The position numbers and the translations under genes are program-made. Below the pieces are notes generated by a model. The model did not search any database. It was not told the DNA's origin and saw only the letters and a program-made list of their open reading frames with translations. A stretch of 37,074 nt of DNA, from contig JANRIC010000086.1 of NCBI GenBank assembly GCA_033765345.1, positions 1 through 37,074 of the forward strand, written 5' to 3'. This DNA comes from JANRIC01 sp033765345 (GTDB lineage: Bacteria; Bacteroidota; Bacteroidia; Cytophagales; Microscillaceae). This document shows, piece by piece, positions 7,237-16,700 of this stretch; within the stretch, counting starts at the first letter, position 1, and every line of letters begins with the position of its first letter.

Positions 7237-8826
7237 TTAGATAAAAGGATGCGATGGGTCAATATGTACTCCTATTACCAGAATATCATCTAATTGCTGA
7301 AAGCTTCCCATCCAATCAGAAAGTGTATCTCCCAGAATATTCTTTTGTATATCCAATGGTTCTTTGTGAATTTGTAGCAATAAATCTTTAAATCTTGAGA
7401 TCATAAACTTTTTGCGGTCTTCTCCTCCTCCAAATTGATCCTGAAAGCCATCACTAAACAAATAAAAGGTAGTAGGCTTACTAATTTCAATGACCTGCTT
7501 GGTAAATATGTGATCTTCTTGATACAAATAACCTCCGATCGGAATCCGGTCGCCCCGTAGTCGGTTTAATTTGCCATCTTGAATATAAATCATAGAACTT
7601 CGTGCTCCTGAGAATTCTATCCGGGGTTTTCCAAAAAGCTCTTCCAGCCCTGGGGGTACTTGATGAATGGTACAAATGGCAATGTCCATGCCGTCCTCAT
7701 TGCCGTTTTCTTTTTGCTTGAGCGTATTACGCATCTCGAGCTGAAGTTGATTCAGGATTTTATCAGGCTCAGAAATCCCCCGCAATTGCACGGTTTTGTT
7801 CAGCAGTTCATTGGCGATCATCGTTAAAAATGCGCCTGGCACGCCGTGTCCGGTACAATCCAAAGCACTGATGATCGTTCGGTGGTTTTTGGCATCAAAC
7901 CAGTAAAAATCGCCACTGACAATATCTCTGGGTTTGAAAAAGACAAAAGATTCTGGTAAAGTTTTTTGAATTACATCCATTTTGGGTAGTAAGGCATCTT
8001 GTATCTGACGGGCATAGTTGATGCTATCGAGGGTATCTTTGCTTTTTCGGTCGAGCATGATCCGCTGATGATGAAGCTCTCCGTCCATCCTTTGAATATT
8101 CACAGGAAAAGGAGGGTTATTCAGTGAAGACACAAAATCTTTTTGATCTTTGGCTATTTTACCGCTTTGGTAAAGCTTCTCGATCGTGTTTTGAATGCGC
8201 TGTTTTTGATTCTCAATATGATATTGTAGAGCTTCTAAGGGATTTTCACTTTTGAGTATGGTATAGTCAAGGGGCGGCTGGTTTAAAAATTTCTCAGAAA
8301 GGAAATCAAATTGTGGAAAGCGATTTAATTCACTTTTAAACTGGAGGGTCTTTTTTAGCTCCTCAATCAATTTATCTTGCTCCTGAATGGTTACCCTGCC
8401 TTGTTGAAATTGATAAAAAGTATTTTTTAATACTCTTTTCTGACCTTCTATTTGGCTTTCTTTGAGAGCAATTTCTTCTGCTATTTTTTGCAGATATTCT
8501 TTATTTTTTTTCTCCAGTTGATTTTTCCTAAACCAGGAAACCGCTAGTACAACGATTAGCAGCGTTTCTAATAAAACTAGATGAATCAATAGCTTATTTC
8601 TTTTAAATAAAATAAGAGAATTTTTCTCGACTTCTTCAAAATCGGATGCGTTTTTTTCAGCGGCAGGAGGTATATCCGAATGTATCTGCCTCAAGGAGTC
8701 TTTCCTAAGTACTTGTGCATGCACACGATCCGCAGCAAAGATGCTTGTCAGGCAAACTCCTATGATTAATACGACAAGTTTATTACCTCGCAATGTATGT
8801 TGATTTTTATCCTTAAAAATTTTCAT
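7237..8826 (-). CDS. Membrane SpoIIE-type PP2C serine/threonine phosphatase
   Basis: A 529-residue sensor phosphatase. A signal peptide or first anchor (about 15-37, ending VHAQ) is followed by a short external part and one membrane segment (78-99), then coiled coil to about 225. The linker SINYARQIQDALLP leads into the SpoIIE/RsbU domain. Metal-binding motifs are visible: DIVSGDFYWF (Asp306) and ALDCTGHGVPGAFLTM (Asp323), with a later YLFSDGFQDQFGG. The family dephosphorylates anti-anti-sigma or similar regulators; no such partner is in the window. The short periplasmic part (about 40 residues) lacks the TPR sensor that many Bacteroidota homologues carry. Confidence 0.9.
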   Translation of the reverse strand: MKIFKDKNQHTLRGNKLVVLIIGVCLTSIFAADRVHAQVLRKDSLRQIHSDIPPAAEKNASDFEEVEKNSLILFKRNKLLIHLVLLETLLIVVLAVSWFRKNQLEKKNKEYLQKIAEEIALKESQIEGQKRVLKNTFYQFQQGRVTIQEQDKLIEELKKTLQFKSELNRFPQFDFLSEKFLNQPPLDYTILKSENPLEALQYHIENQKQRIQNTIEKLYQSGKIAKDQKDFVSSLNNPPFPVNIQRMDGELHHQRIMLDRKSKDTLDSINYARQIQDALLPKMDVIQKTLPESFVFFKPRDIVSGDFYWFDAKNHRTIISALDCTGHGVPGAFLTMIANELLNKTVQLRGISEPDKILNQLQLEMRNTLKQKENGNEDGMDIAICTIHQVPPGLEELFGKPRIEFSGARSSMIYIQDGKLNRLRGDRIPIGGYLYQEDHIFTKQVIEISKPTTFYLFSDGFQDQFGGGEDRKKFMISRFKDLLLQIHKEPLDIQKNILGDTLSDWMGSFQQLDDILVIGVHIDPSHPFI

Positions 8827-9113
8827 TTTAGATGCTCATTAAAAGATACTTTTATCTTTTTTTAAAGGGTTTATTCTTTCTTTTCTTGCCATAGCAGAGA
8901 AGAGAGATTACCTGAATTATCAATTTAGAGAACTTTGTAAAGTCTTTCAAGCCTGAATATCTCCAGGGGAAGATTTTACTTTGCAATAAAACTAAATTTA
9001 TCCCTAAAAAATAAAAAGGGTTTTTGGGAGGTATGTGAGAGGTAAAGTTTTTTTTTGACTTTTAAATAGCTTTTATGAAAAAAAAAAGATTTTCTGTTTT
9101 TAGGAAACCTATT

Positions 9114-10472
9114 CTAAAAGCCTATCTTTTCCTTGAGCTTCTGATATAATATTTCCAGATTTACTTCTTCTATGGCATCGATTTGTCTGCATACCTCCAA
9201 CAAAATTTCATTCTGAAGATTGCCTCTTTGACGTGCCTGAGCGTAGGTGATATCTGGATGAAAAGTTACCAATGAGTATTTAGAATGATAGTCAGGGTAT
9301 TGATTCTCGAGTAGATGCTCTAGGCGGCGTACTTTGAGGAAAGTTTCATCTGCCACCCCATCGCGCATTTCATAAAAATTCTCGATTGCCAGCGCGGCAA
9401 TAGCATCGGTGTTTTCTTTGCGTAATGCCTCAAAATGACTGAATACCTTTCCCCAATCTTTGCCATAAGCCTCGATGCATTGATCAAGTACCAGGCAATC
9501 TTCAAAAGAAGCATTCATCCCTTGCCCATAAAAAGGCACAATGGCGTGAGCGGCATCCCCAAGCACCAAAGCGCGGTTATCTGCCGACCAGGGAGCACAT
9601 TTTACAGTCCCCAGCAGTCCGACAGGATTTTGTAGGAATTCAGTCACCAAGTCTGGCATCAATCTGTAGGCATCCGGAAAGTATTTTTGGAAAAAATCCG
9701 AGATTTGGTTTGGATGCTGCAAACCCTCAAAACCCTCTGCTCCTTGATTGGCCAAAAAGAGGGTGCAGGTAAAGCTTCCATCCGGATTGGGAAGGGCAAT
9801 CAACATAAAAGAGCCTCTAGGCCAAATATGTAGTCCGTTTTCCTCAATCACAAACGATCCTGTTTCGGAAGCTGGGATGGTGAGTTCTTTGTATCCGTGC
9901 TCCAGAAATTGCGTACTACCCTGGTAGCCATCCAGATCAAGCATTGCCTGTCTGATCACAGAGCCTGCGCCATCTGTACCGATAATAACCTGGGCATCCA
10001 CCACAGAAAGCTCCGTTTTGCCACTTTCTTTGAAATACAGCCTGCCTGTTTCAAAATCAATTTTTTCGCATTCCTGCCCAAAGAAAAACTCAACCTGTTC
10101 ATAACTTTCGGCAATATTCATCAATTCCATATTCAGCCCGGCACGAGAAATAGAATTGATGTATTCGCTGCGATTTTTGCCATAAGGCACAAAAGTAAGG
10201 TCACCTCCCAAATCGTGTAATAATCGCCCGTACATAGGAATAGCGTTTTGAAGGATGTGGTCGGCTATTTGTACTTTTTCCAAAGCCCGTATCCCTCTAT
10301 GAGAGAGTGCCAAGTTGATAGAGCGACCTCCAGACTGTTTGATCCTACGCATATCTGGGCGTTTTTCAAATACTTTTACTTCAAAGCCTCGCCTTGCCAA
10401 AAAAATAGCAAGCAAGGAGCCGCACAATCCGGCTCCTACAAGGGCAATTTCGGTAGAATGACTCGATTTCAT
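9114..10472 (-). CDS. kmo: Kynurenine 3-monooxygenase
   Basis: FAD/NADPH hydroxylase converting L-kynurenine to 3-hydroxykynurenine. In bacteria this belongs to the tryptophan route to quinolinate/NAD or to tryptophan breakdown. The 452-residue length is normal. The dinucleotide-binding motif VGAGLCGSLLAIFLARRG begins near residue 12, and GGRSINLALSHRG (48-60) is diagnostic of the family. The second FAD motif LVLGDAAHAIVPFYGQGMN carries Asp306, followed by the FEDC segment. The C-terminal part is long and helical, as in eukaryotic and Bacteroidota enzymes. It is the last gene of a likely three-gene unit, 32 bp after the CCG-domain gene. No kynureninase or tryptophan dioxygenase gene is present in the window. 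Confidence 0.95.
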   Translation of the reverse strand: MKSSHSTEIALVGAGLCGSLLAIFLARRGFEVKVFEKRPDMRRIKQSGGRSINLALSHRGIRALEKVQIADHILQNAIPMYGRLLHDLGGDLTFVPYGKNRSEYINSISRAGLNMELMNIAESYEQVEFFFGQECEKIDFETGRLYFKESGKTELSVVDAQVIIGTDGAGSVIRQAMLDLDGYQGSTQFLEHGYKELTIPASETGSFVIEENGLHIWPRGSFMLIALPNPDGSFTCTLFLANQGAEGFEGLQHPNQISDFFQKYFPDAYRLMPDLVTEFLQNPVGLLGTVKCAPWSADNRALVLGDAAHAIVPFYGQGMNASFEDCLVLDQCIEAYGKDWGKVFSHFEALRKENTDAIAALAIENFYEMRDGVADETFLKVRRLEHLLENQYPDYHSKYSLVTFHPDITYAQARQRGNLQNEILLEVCRQIDAIEEVNLEILYQKLKEKIGF

Positions 10473-10504
10473 AATTCAATCCCAAAAAAACACTGTATTC
10501 AATT

Positions 10505-11302
10505 TTATAATCCTTCTGCCTGCGCTACCAACTCCGCAATATCATAAACGATGATTTCTTTTTCCTTCCCGGTTTGTTTGGCACCATCAATCATCATGGT
10601 CATACAAAAAGGACAAGCGACAGAAACCACCTGCGCGCCTGTTTGGATAGCTTGTTCCATTCTTTCCTGGCTTACTTCTTTTTTGCCCTTCTCAGCATCT
10701 TTAAACATTTGCGCGCCTCCTGCGCCGCAACAAAGCCCTTTGCTTCGGCAGTTTTTCATTTCTACCAGGTCTGAATCCAGCTTCTCAAGTACTTTTCGGG
10801 GAGCTTCATAGATATTGTTGGCTCTTCCCAAATAACAGGAATCGTGATAAGTAATTTTTTTACCCTTGAAGTCTCCCCCTTCCTTCATTTTAAGTTGCCC
10901 ATTGTCAATCATTTGCTGTAAGAAAGTAGTATGGTGTACGACTTCGTATTCGCCCCCTAGCGATGGGTATTCGTTTTTAAGTGTATTAAAACAATGCGGG
11001 CAAGCGGTTACAATCTTTTTTACGCCGTAAGCATTCAGGGTCTCAATATTACTGATTGCCTGCATTTGGAATAAGAACTCATTCCCGGCACGTTTGGCAG
11101 GGTCACCAGTACAAGCTTCCTCAGTACCTAAAATGGCAAAATTTATCCCCAGTTTATTCAAAATTTTTGCAAAGGCGATCGTTACTTTTTTATAACGCTC
11201 GTCGAAAGATCCAGCACAACCTACCCAAAATAAAATCTCTGGGTTTTTGCCTTCTGCGGCCAAATCAGCCAGCAAGGGCACTTGAAAAGACTGTTCACTC
11301 AT
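10505..11302 (-). CDS. CCG-domain Fe-S oxidoreductase subunit (HdrB-like)
   Basis: A 265-residue cysteine-rich protein with two CCG-type domains. The first shows Cys29, Cys64 and ACPHC (Cys101/Cys104); the second HDSCYLGR (Cys156), GLCCGAGG (Cys191/Cys192) and ACPFC (Cys230/Cys233). This cysteine pattern binds non-cubane or special Fe-S clusters in heterodisulfide reductase B, GlpC/LldE and the C-terminal part of ETF-linked membrane oxidoreductases. It lies 60 bp after the gene for a membrane partner with two ferredoxin-type clusters. The two together look like a split form of the single-chain ETF:quinone oxidoreductase. Its electron donor cannot be read from the sequence. Confidence 0.88.
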   Translation of the reverse strand: MSEQSFQVPLLADLAAEGKNPEILFWVGCAGSFDERYKKVTIAFAKILNKLGINFAILGTEEACTGDPAKRAGNEFLFQMQAISNIETLNAYGVKKIVTACPHCFNTLKNEYPSLGGEYEVVHHTTFLQQMIDNGQLKMKEGGDFKGKKITYHDSCYLGRANNIYEAPRKVLEKLDSDLVEMKNCRSKGLCCGAGGAQMFKDAEKGKKEVSQERMEQAIQTGAQVVSVACPFCMTMMIDGAKQTGKEKEIIVYDIAELVAQAEGL

Positions 11303-11362
11303 GAATTTTTTACTTGAATTAATGAATTATCAAAACACATAATGATGAATCAAATCTGAGAA

Positions 11363-12703
11363 TTATTTAGATAAGTCCTCAGCCCAGTTTGCACGGTCGG
11401 AAGGCGGAAACTGCCAGGGAGCTAGGTTATTTTCTACATTGCTAAACATCATATTCCACGAAGCCGGCGCATCTGCTTCTTCCATGGCAATATACTGGCG
11501 CATTTGCATAATGATAGAAAGCGGGTCGATATTCACCGGGCAAGCATCCACACAGGCATTGCAGGTGGTACAAGCCATGAGTTCTTCTTTGGAGATATAA
11601 CGATCACTGTATAAAGATTCTCCTTCTGCGATTGCCTCTTCGATGGTTTTACCCTGAGAGATGTATTGCCCTACTTCCTCCAGGCGGTCGCGGGTATCCA
11701 TCATGACCTTTCGTGGAGAAAGTTTTTTTCCTGTGATATTGGCAGGGCAGGAAGCCGTGCATCGTCCACATTCCGTACAAGAGTAGGCATCCATTAGGTT
11801 TTTCCAGGTGAGGTCATTTACATCTTTGACTCCAAACTTGCCAGATTCATCGGCAGAGCCATCGTCCTCGATCAGCCCCAGAGCCAATTTTACTTCTTTG
11901 GTCACAGAGGGCATATTTTCAAAAGCCCCTTTGGGTTTGAGGTTGGAAAAATAAGTGTTTGGAAAAGCCAAGGCAATGTGTAAATGCTTGGAATAAGTCA
12001 CATACAAGGCAAAAGCCATAATCCCGAGGATATGCGCCCACCAGCCGAAACGCTCCATGAAGATGAGCACGCTGTTGTTTTCTATGGCTGAGAAAAAAGG
12101 CACTAACAAACCACTAAACGCAAATATGCCGGTTTTTGTATAATGATTCCCCTCAAAATCTCTTCCCTGAAGCACTTGATCGGAAGCATTCATGCTCAAA
12201 ATCAATACCATCAACACAATCTCAATAATCAAAATTAAATTGGCATCCAAAAAAGGCCAACCTTTCATCTCAGGTTTCCAAAAACGAGGGACTTTGAGAA
12301 TATTCCGGCGAATCAGGAAAACTACACAACTCACCATCACACCCAGGGCTAAAAATTCAAAAAAACCAATCAAAAAAGCATAAAAACTACTGGGAAGCAG
12401 CCCTGCAAACACACGATGCGTACCCAAAACACCATCCAAAACAATCTCAAGTACCTCTATATTAATCAGTAAAAATCCAGCATAAATAAGAAAATGCAAA
12501 AACCCGATTAAAGGCTTGTCAAACATTTTCTTTTGACCAAAGGCAATCAATAGCATACTCTGCCAGCGTTTTCCAGGCTGATCAAAGCGATCAATCGCTC
12601 GCCCCAAACGAATATTAGCCCCAATCCTTCCGACTCTCCTGCTAATAAAATAACTTGCGACTCCTAAAGCCGAAATAAATACAATCTGTGGTAAAAAGTT
12701 CAT
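11363..12703 (-). CDS. Membrane Fe-S/heme b electron-transfer subunit (HdrC/NarI-like)
   Basis: A 446-residue protein with about six membrane helices in residues 1-250. Histidines typical of NarI-like heme b ligands occur at His70 (GFLHFLIYAGF), His224 (WWAHILG), and His240/His242 (SKHLHIALAFPN). The C-terminal domain carries two 4Fe-4S motifs, CTECGRCTASCP (Cys309, 312, 315, 319) and CTTCNACVDACP (Cys378, 381, 384, 388). This order, membrane cytochrome, two ferredoxin clusters, then a CCG partner in the next gene, matches ETF- or lactate-type quinone reductases. It probably passes electrons from a soluble flavoprotein to menaquinone. It is the first gene of the unit and starts at ATG 12703. 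Confidence 0.88.
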   Translation of the reverse strand: MNFLPQIVFISALGVASYFISRRVGRIGANIRLGRAIDRFDQPGKRWQSMLLIAFGQKKMFDKPLIGFLHFLIYAGFLLINIEVLEIVLDGVLGTHRVFAGLLPSSFYAFLIGFFEFLALGVMVSCVVFLIRRNILKVPRFWKPEMKGWPFLDANLILIIEIVLMVLILSMNASDQVLQGRDFEGNHYTKTGIFAFSGLLVPFFSAIENNSVLIFMERFGWWAHILGIMAFALYVTYSKHLHIALAFPNTYFSNLKPKGAFENMPSVTKEVKLALGLIEDDGSADESGKFGVKDVNDLTWKNLMDAYSCTECGRCTASCPANITGKKLSPRKVMMDTRDRLEEVGQYISQGKTIEEAIAEGESLYSDRYISKEELMACTTCNACVDACPVNIDPLSIIMQMRQYIAMEEADAPASWNMMFSNVENNLAPWQFPPSDRANWAEDLSK

Positions 12704-12865
12704 ATTTGAAAAATTATCAATAAATTATTATAAAAACAGTCTAAAAACCAAATTTTATTTACTTACACCTCATAAACACTTCAAGATAAAAACCTTGACA
12801 AGTTAAGTTGAATCCTCAGAAGTATTCAATTTATGCATTTTTTTTCTAAAAAAACTTCTTAAAGC

Positions 12866-12896
12866 TTTGCATTATTAGAATAGCTTCCTATTTTTG
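12866..12896 (+). promoter_or_regulatory. Bacteroidota-type promoter of tRNA-Phe
   Basis: TTTG at 12866-12869 and TATTTTTG (TAnnTTTG) at 12889-12896 are separated by 19 bases, fitting the primary sigma consensus of Bacteroidota. The mature tRNA begins 36 bases downstream. Confidence 0.8.
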
Positions 12897-12932
12897 TACC
12901 CCGTTTGATCGGTATTTCAATATAACCAACAA

Positions 12933-13005
12933 GGTGATATAGCTCAGTTGGTAGAGCATCGGACTGAAAATCCGTGTGTCGCTGGTTCAAGTCCAGCTAT
13001 CACCA
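12933..13005 (+). tRNA. tRNA-Phe (anticodon GAA)
   Basis: A 73-base cloverleaf. The acceptor stem GGTGATA pairs with TATCACC, with discriminator A at 13005. The D arm is GCTC/GAGC with GTTGGTAGA. The anticodon stem has loop CTGAAAA and anticodon GAA at 12966-12968. The T arm is GCTGG-TTCAAGT-CCAGC. CCA is not encoded. The outermost anticodon-stem pair (T-T) is mismatched. Confidence 0.98.
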
Positions 13006-13016
13006 CTTTTACCTCT

Positions 13017-13047
13017 AAAACCTTCTGTAAAAAAGAAGGTTTTTTTA
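13017..13047 (+). terminator. Rho-independent terminator after tRNA-Phe
   Basis: Arms AAAACCTTCT (13017-13026) and AGAAGGTTTT (13034-13043) pair perfectly around a 7-base loop and run into seven T residues (13040-13046). It begins 12 bases after the tRNA. Confidence 0.9.
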
Positions 13048-13213
13048 TTTTTCAACTAAATACTCTGTATGCCGAGTAATTTCAAAAGCGAAGTAAATAA
13101 CAAAAGCCTGAAATCAAAAACAATCCGCTATATTTCTCCTAAATAAGTCAAAATATTGAATTATTCTAAATAATACCTTCAAAAATCACATTTTTGCTGA
13201 TATGTGGTATCGC

Positions 13214-13750
13214 TTAGGGGTGTCGGTGGTATTTTGAGATAAAATCCCAGAGTACTACTCCAATACTTACAGAGATATTGAGAGAGTGTTTGGTGCCGAA
13301 TTGAGGAATTTCGAGGCAGTTTTGGCAGGTTTTGACTACGGATTCTTGTACTCCAAAAACTTCATTTCCGAAGATAAAGGCATATTTGGCTTTGGGGTCT
13401 ACGCTAAAATCCAATAAACTAATACTTTGATCTGCCTGCTCGATGGCAATAAGTAACCAGCCTTCGGTTTTAAGATGAGGCAAAAGTGTCAAAATATCTG
13501 GGTAGTATTCCCAGGAAACGGATTCGGTGGCACCGAGGGCGGTTTTTTGAATATCACGATGGGGTGGAGTTCCGGTGATTCCACATAAAAAAATTTTTTC
13601 TACCCGAAAGGCATCTCCGGTTCGGAAGGCTGCACCGACATTGTTCAAACTTCGGACATTATCCAAAATCAGACAAACAGGATTTTTGGGGCTTTCTTTG
13701 AATTGGTCTACCGAAAGGCGATCAAGCTCTTCATTTTTTAGTTTACGCAT
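13214..13750 (-). CDS. TrmH/SpoU-family RNA 2'-O-methyltransferase
   Basis: SPOUT enzyme that uses S-adenosylmethionine to methylate a ribose of tRNA or rRNA. The product is 178 residues from the ATG at 13750 (MRKLKNEEL). The longer frame would start at a TTG inside an upstream hairpin, so the ATG is preferred. SpoU motif 1 is visible in LDNVRSLNNVGAAFRTGDAF, with the invariant Asn and Arg. Motif 2 is in YAFIFGNEVFGV, and motif 3 in CLEIPQFGTKHSLNISVSIGVVLW, with the Asn-x-Ser that contacts the trefoil knot. The short length means only the catalytic core without an added RNA-binding domain. The precise target position cannot be read from the sequence. Confidence 0.9.
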   Translation of the reverse strand: MRKLKNEELDRLSVDQFKESPKNPVCLILDNVRSLNNVGAAFRTGDAFRVEKIFLCGITGTPPHRDIQKTALGATESVSWEYYPDILTLLPHLKTEGWLLIAIEQADQSISLLDFSVDPKAKYAFIFGNEVFGVQESVVKTCQNCLEIPQFGTKHSLNISVSIGVVLWDFISKYHRHP

Positions 13751-13761
13751 CGCTATACAAT

Positions 13762-13788
13762 GAGAGTTGCCTTGATCAGGCAACTCTC
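13762..13788 (-). terminator. Hairpin between propeller/barrel gene and RNA methyltransferase
   Basis: Perfect 10-bp stem (GAGAGTTGCC, 13762-13771, with 13779-13788) and a 7-base loop, starting 9 bp after the end of the large minus-strand gene. There is no strong T-run, so it may be an attenuating or RNA-processing site rather than a full terminator. It excludes the longer start of the methyltransferase. Confidence 0.55.
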
Positions 13789-13796
13789 GGAATTAT

Positions 13797-16700
13797 CTAG
13801 AAATCATATCCGAAAGTAAGGTAAAACTTAGGCTTATCCGCTACGATAAAATCTTCAATCCCCCAGGCAACATCTAATTTGAGGTAATAACCCAGCAATA
13901 CGGTTCTTAGCCCTGCACCATACCCGGCAAGCCAAGGGTTTTTGAAGTCATTGACAGTGGCTGTAAAAGGGGCACCAGGCTGGAAAATATTTCGTGTATT
14001 GATGCTGTTTTCACGGTTGAAGGGGCTGATACCCGTCCAGGCTGAACCCACATCATAAAAACCCACGAGTTGTAAGTTTTTAAGGAAATTGCTGTTTACC
14101 CTTTTTCCGAAAAGGTATTTGATAATCGGGAAACGAAGCTCGAGATTTGCCAGGAAGAAGTTTTCTCCGGCAATTTTATTGTAATTAAATCCTCTAAGAT
14201 TGGTTACGAACTCTGTAAACAACAAATCACTATTATCTTGGTTGAATGCCGTGGCAAGTGGATTTACATCTCCGCCACCGTCATCAGTTTGATTAAAGAG
14301 CCAGTTGTCCATTCCGCCCAGTAAGAAATTTTTAGGAGCGTTTCCCCCAAATCGCCCGTACGCAATCCGTACGGCAAAGATCAAATCTCGATGGATTTTG
14401 GTATAATTACGGATGTCTACGCTGAGTTTATCAAAGCTCAGGTCATCAGTTTTAATGCCTATAGGATCGGCAATCTGATCTTTAAAACCTTTATTAAATA
14501 CAACAGACTGATAATTTTCATAAGCAATTTTGATACGCGTTCCGGCAATCATATTTTGCCCATTGAGGACGGTATTATCATAAACATACTCCACACGTGC
14601 GCCTGCATAATGAATGCGATGATTGCGGAAAGGAATAAAGCCAAGATCGAGGCTTGTCCAGAGTGTACTGGTATAAAAAGGTGTAATACTGATCCGGCTG
14701 GTATTGCGGATGGGGTAGGAGATGGTGGTAGAGGCTTTGTTTTGGGTATAACGTTGAGTCAGGTCGCTGTTATTGAGGAAGATCGTCTTCCGGTCGAAGC
14801 GCAGTTTGTAATCCAATCGATGTCCGTAATACTGATATTCGGCAAAGAAATCACTACTTTTCAGGTCTGTGACCAAGAAGAACCCTCCCCTGATTTTATG
14901 GTTTTCAAGCAGATCAGAGGTTGTGAGGTTCATCAAGAAACCCCAGCCTCGGAGTGGGTCAATTTGAACGGAAGTAACCACGTTTTCTGTGCGAAACCTC
15001 GGTTCGTAATCATAAGGACCGACCACTTTGACTTTTTCTTCGGCAGTCTGGTCTACCATGTCTTGCATTTCTTCACGAGCTTTGTCAAGACCACTTTGTT
15101 TTTCCTGAACAATATCCTGGTCGAACTCATAATTATCGGTATCTATTTCATCTTCCTGATAGTCCAGTTGATTACTTGGAGGGACTACTTCAGAAGAGTC
15201 TGTAAAATTTTCAGGAGTTTTTCGGGGAGTAATGATCCGTGATTCAGGATTACGCCCACCAAGAATCTTCATCCTACCCGTAATAAAATTGGTAGTTGCA
15301 TTGTTATTAAGGTTAAAATCTTTGTCGTAATAGGGAAACAAACGCCCTTTTTTAAGCATCAGGAAAGCTAGTCCGTTTTCAATTCGGTTCATATCAAAGC
15401 GTCGCATACTTTGATTATAGTTGCTAAGTGCCTGACTTTTTCCTGTTTTTATGTCTACTTTATGCAATTGTGAGATACCCTCTTCTTGATTGAGGTATAA
15501 AATGGTATTATTGTCATAAACCCTGGGCTTTAAATCTTTGGCGGGTGAATCTGTAAGCCTTTGCACACGGGTAGAAGAAAGCAAAGGATTGTATACAAAA
15601 ATATCATAATTATTGAGCTCGATGTTAAAATTACCACGATCGGTGAGCAATGTACTGCGAAGGGTGTCATCAGTACGATTGGAGCTAAAGGTGAAAGCAA
15701 GATTAGAATTGGGTAAAAACTCAGGATCAAGATCATCAAACCAATCATCGGTGACTTGCTCGAGGGTAGTGGTCTCGAGATCAAAAACAAAAACATCATT
15801 TTGCCCGGTTTTGAAGTTCACCTGTCCAGTACGGTCTGCACTCAAAATAATCCGGTTGCCATCGTCTGAAAAGTCAAAACCAGATACATGGTTAAAGAAA
15901 TACCAGATTCTTTCATAAGATTTTTTCTTTTTGAGATTATAGACTGAAAGCTTGGTTTCTCCCTTTTTAGCAAGCATAATGCCTAGGTTATTATTATCTC
16001 TCCAGGCAAGCAGAGGGATATTATCATCATATCGTTGATTGATTGCTTTGTAGCCGTAGCGCAGTAATACCCTTCTTTTTTTGGTTAAGAGATTTTGAAC
16101 GATGACGCAGTATTTACCGTTGAAATTTTCGGAATACGCAATTTTTGTTCCATCAGGGCTGATTTTAAGTTCATTAAATTCAAAGCCTTTGCGATTGCGT
16201 TTGCGGAGCTTAAAGTCATAGGCGGCATCTTCTGTATTGGCGAGTACTTCCTGCCCCATAATTCGATAATATTCTTCCCAGCGATCCAGGAATGATTTAT
16301 ATCGGATTCCCAGCGAGCTTCCGATGCTATTGCGTTCGTTGCGAATGATTCGGGCTAGGTTCAGGATATTTGAGATATTGGCTGCTCCATATTCTTCGGC
16401 AATGAAATTCCAGATGGATTGACCGACAAGCACGGCATCATCTCCTGAAAGTAAGTTGGGTTTTTTGAGTTTGCGATTATTTAGCAAATCTCTGAGGTGA
16501 TCGTCCATTTCTTCGCTCCATCCTTCGGCTACATAAGCGGCAGCACCTAGCAAAAACCATTCGCTGAATTTGCCCAGATACGAGCTTTGAAGCATATCTT
16601 TGAGACTTCCGCCAAACATCATTTCGCGGATAAGCATGAGCGCTATTCCTTTCCTTAGCTCTATTTTAAAATCTACCTCATTCCCTGTGTAAGGAATTTC

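Larger units (their letters stand above)
12704..13213. other. 510-bp intergenic region holding tRNA-Phe
   Basis: Apart from the tRNA promoter, tRNA and terminator (12866-13047), the flanks are AT-rich. 13050-13213 shows no open frame or structure that I can support. Confidence 0.6.

Noticed and set aside
14391..15242. 283-codon plus-strand frame inside the propeller/barrel gene
   Set aside because: It lies wholly antisense to a gene with clear domain structure and its product has no recognisable motif; long antisense frames are expected there.
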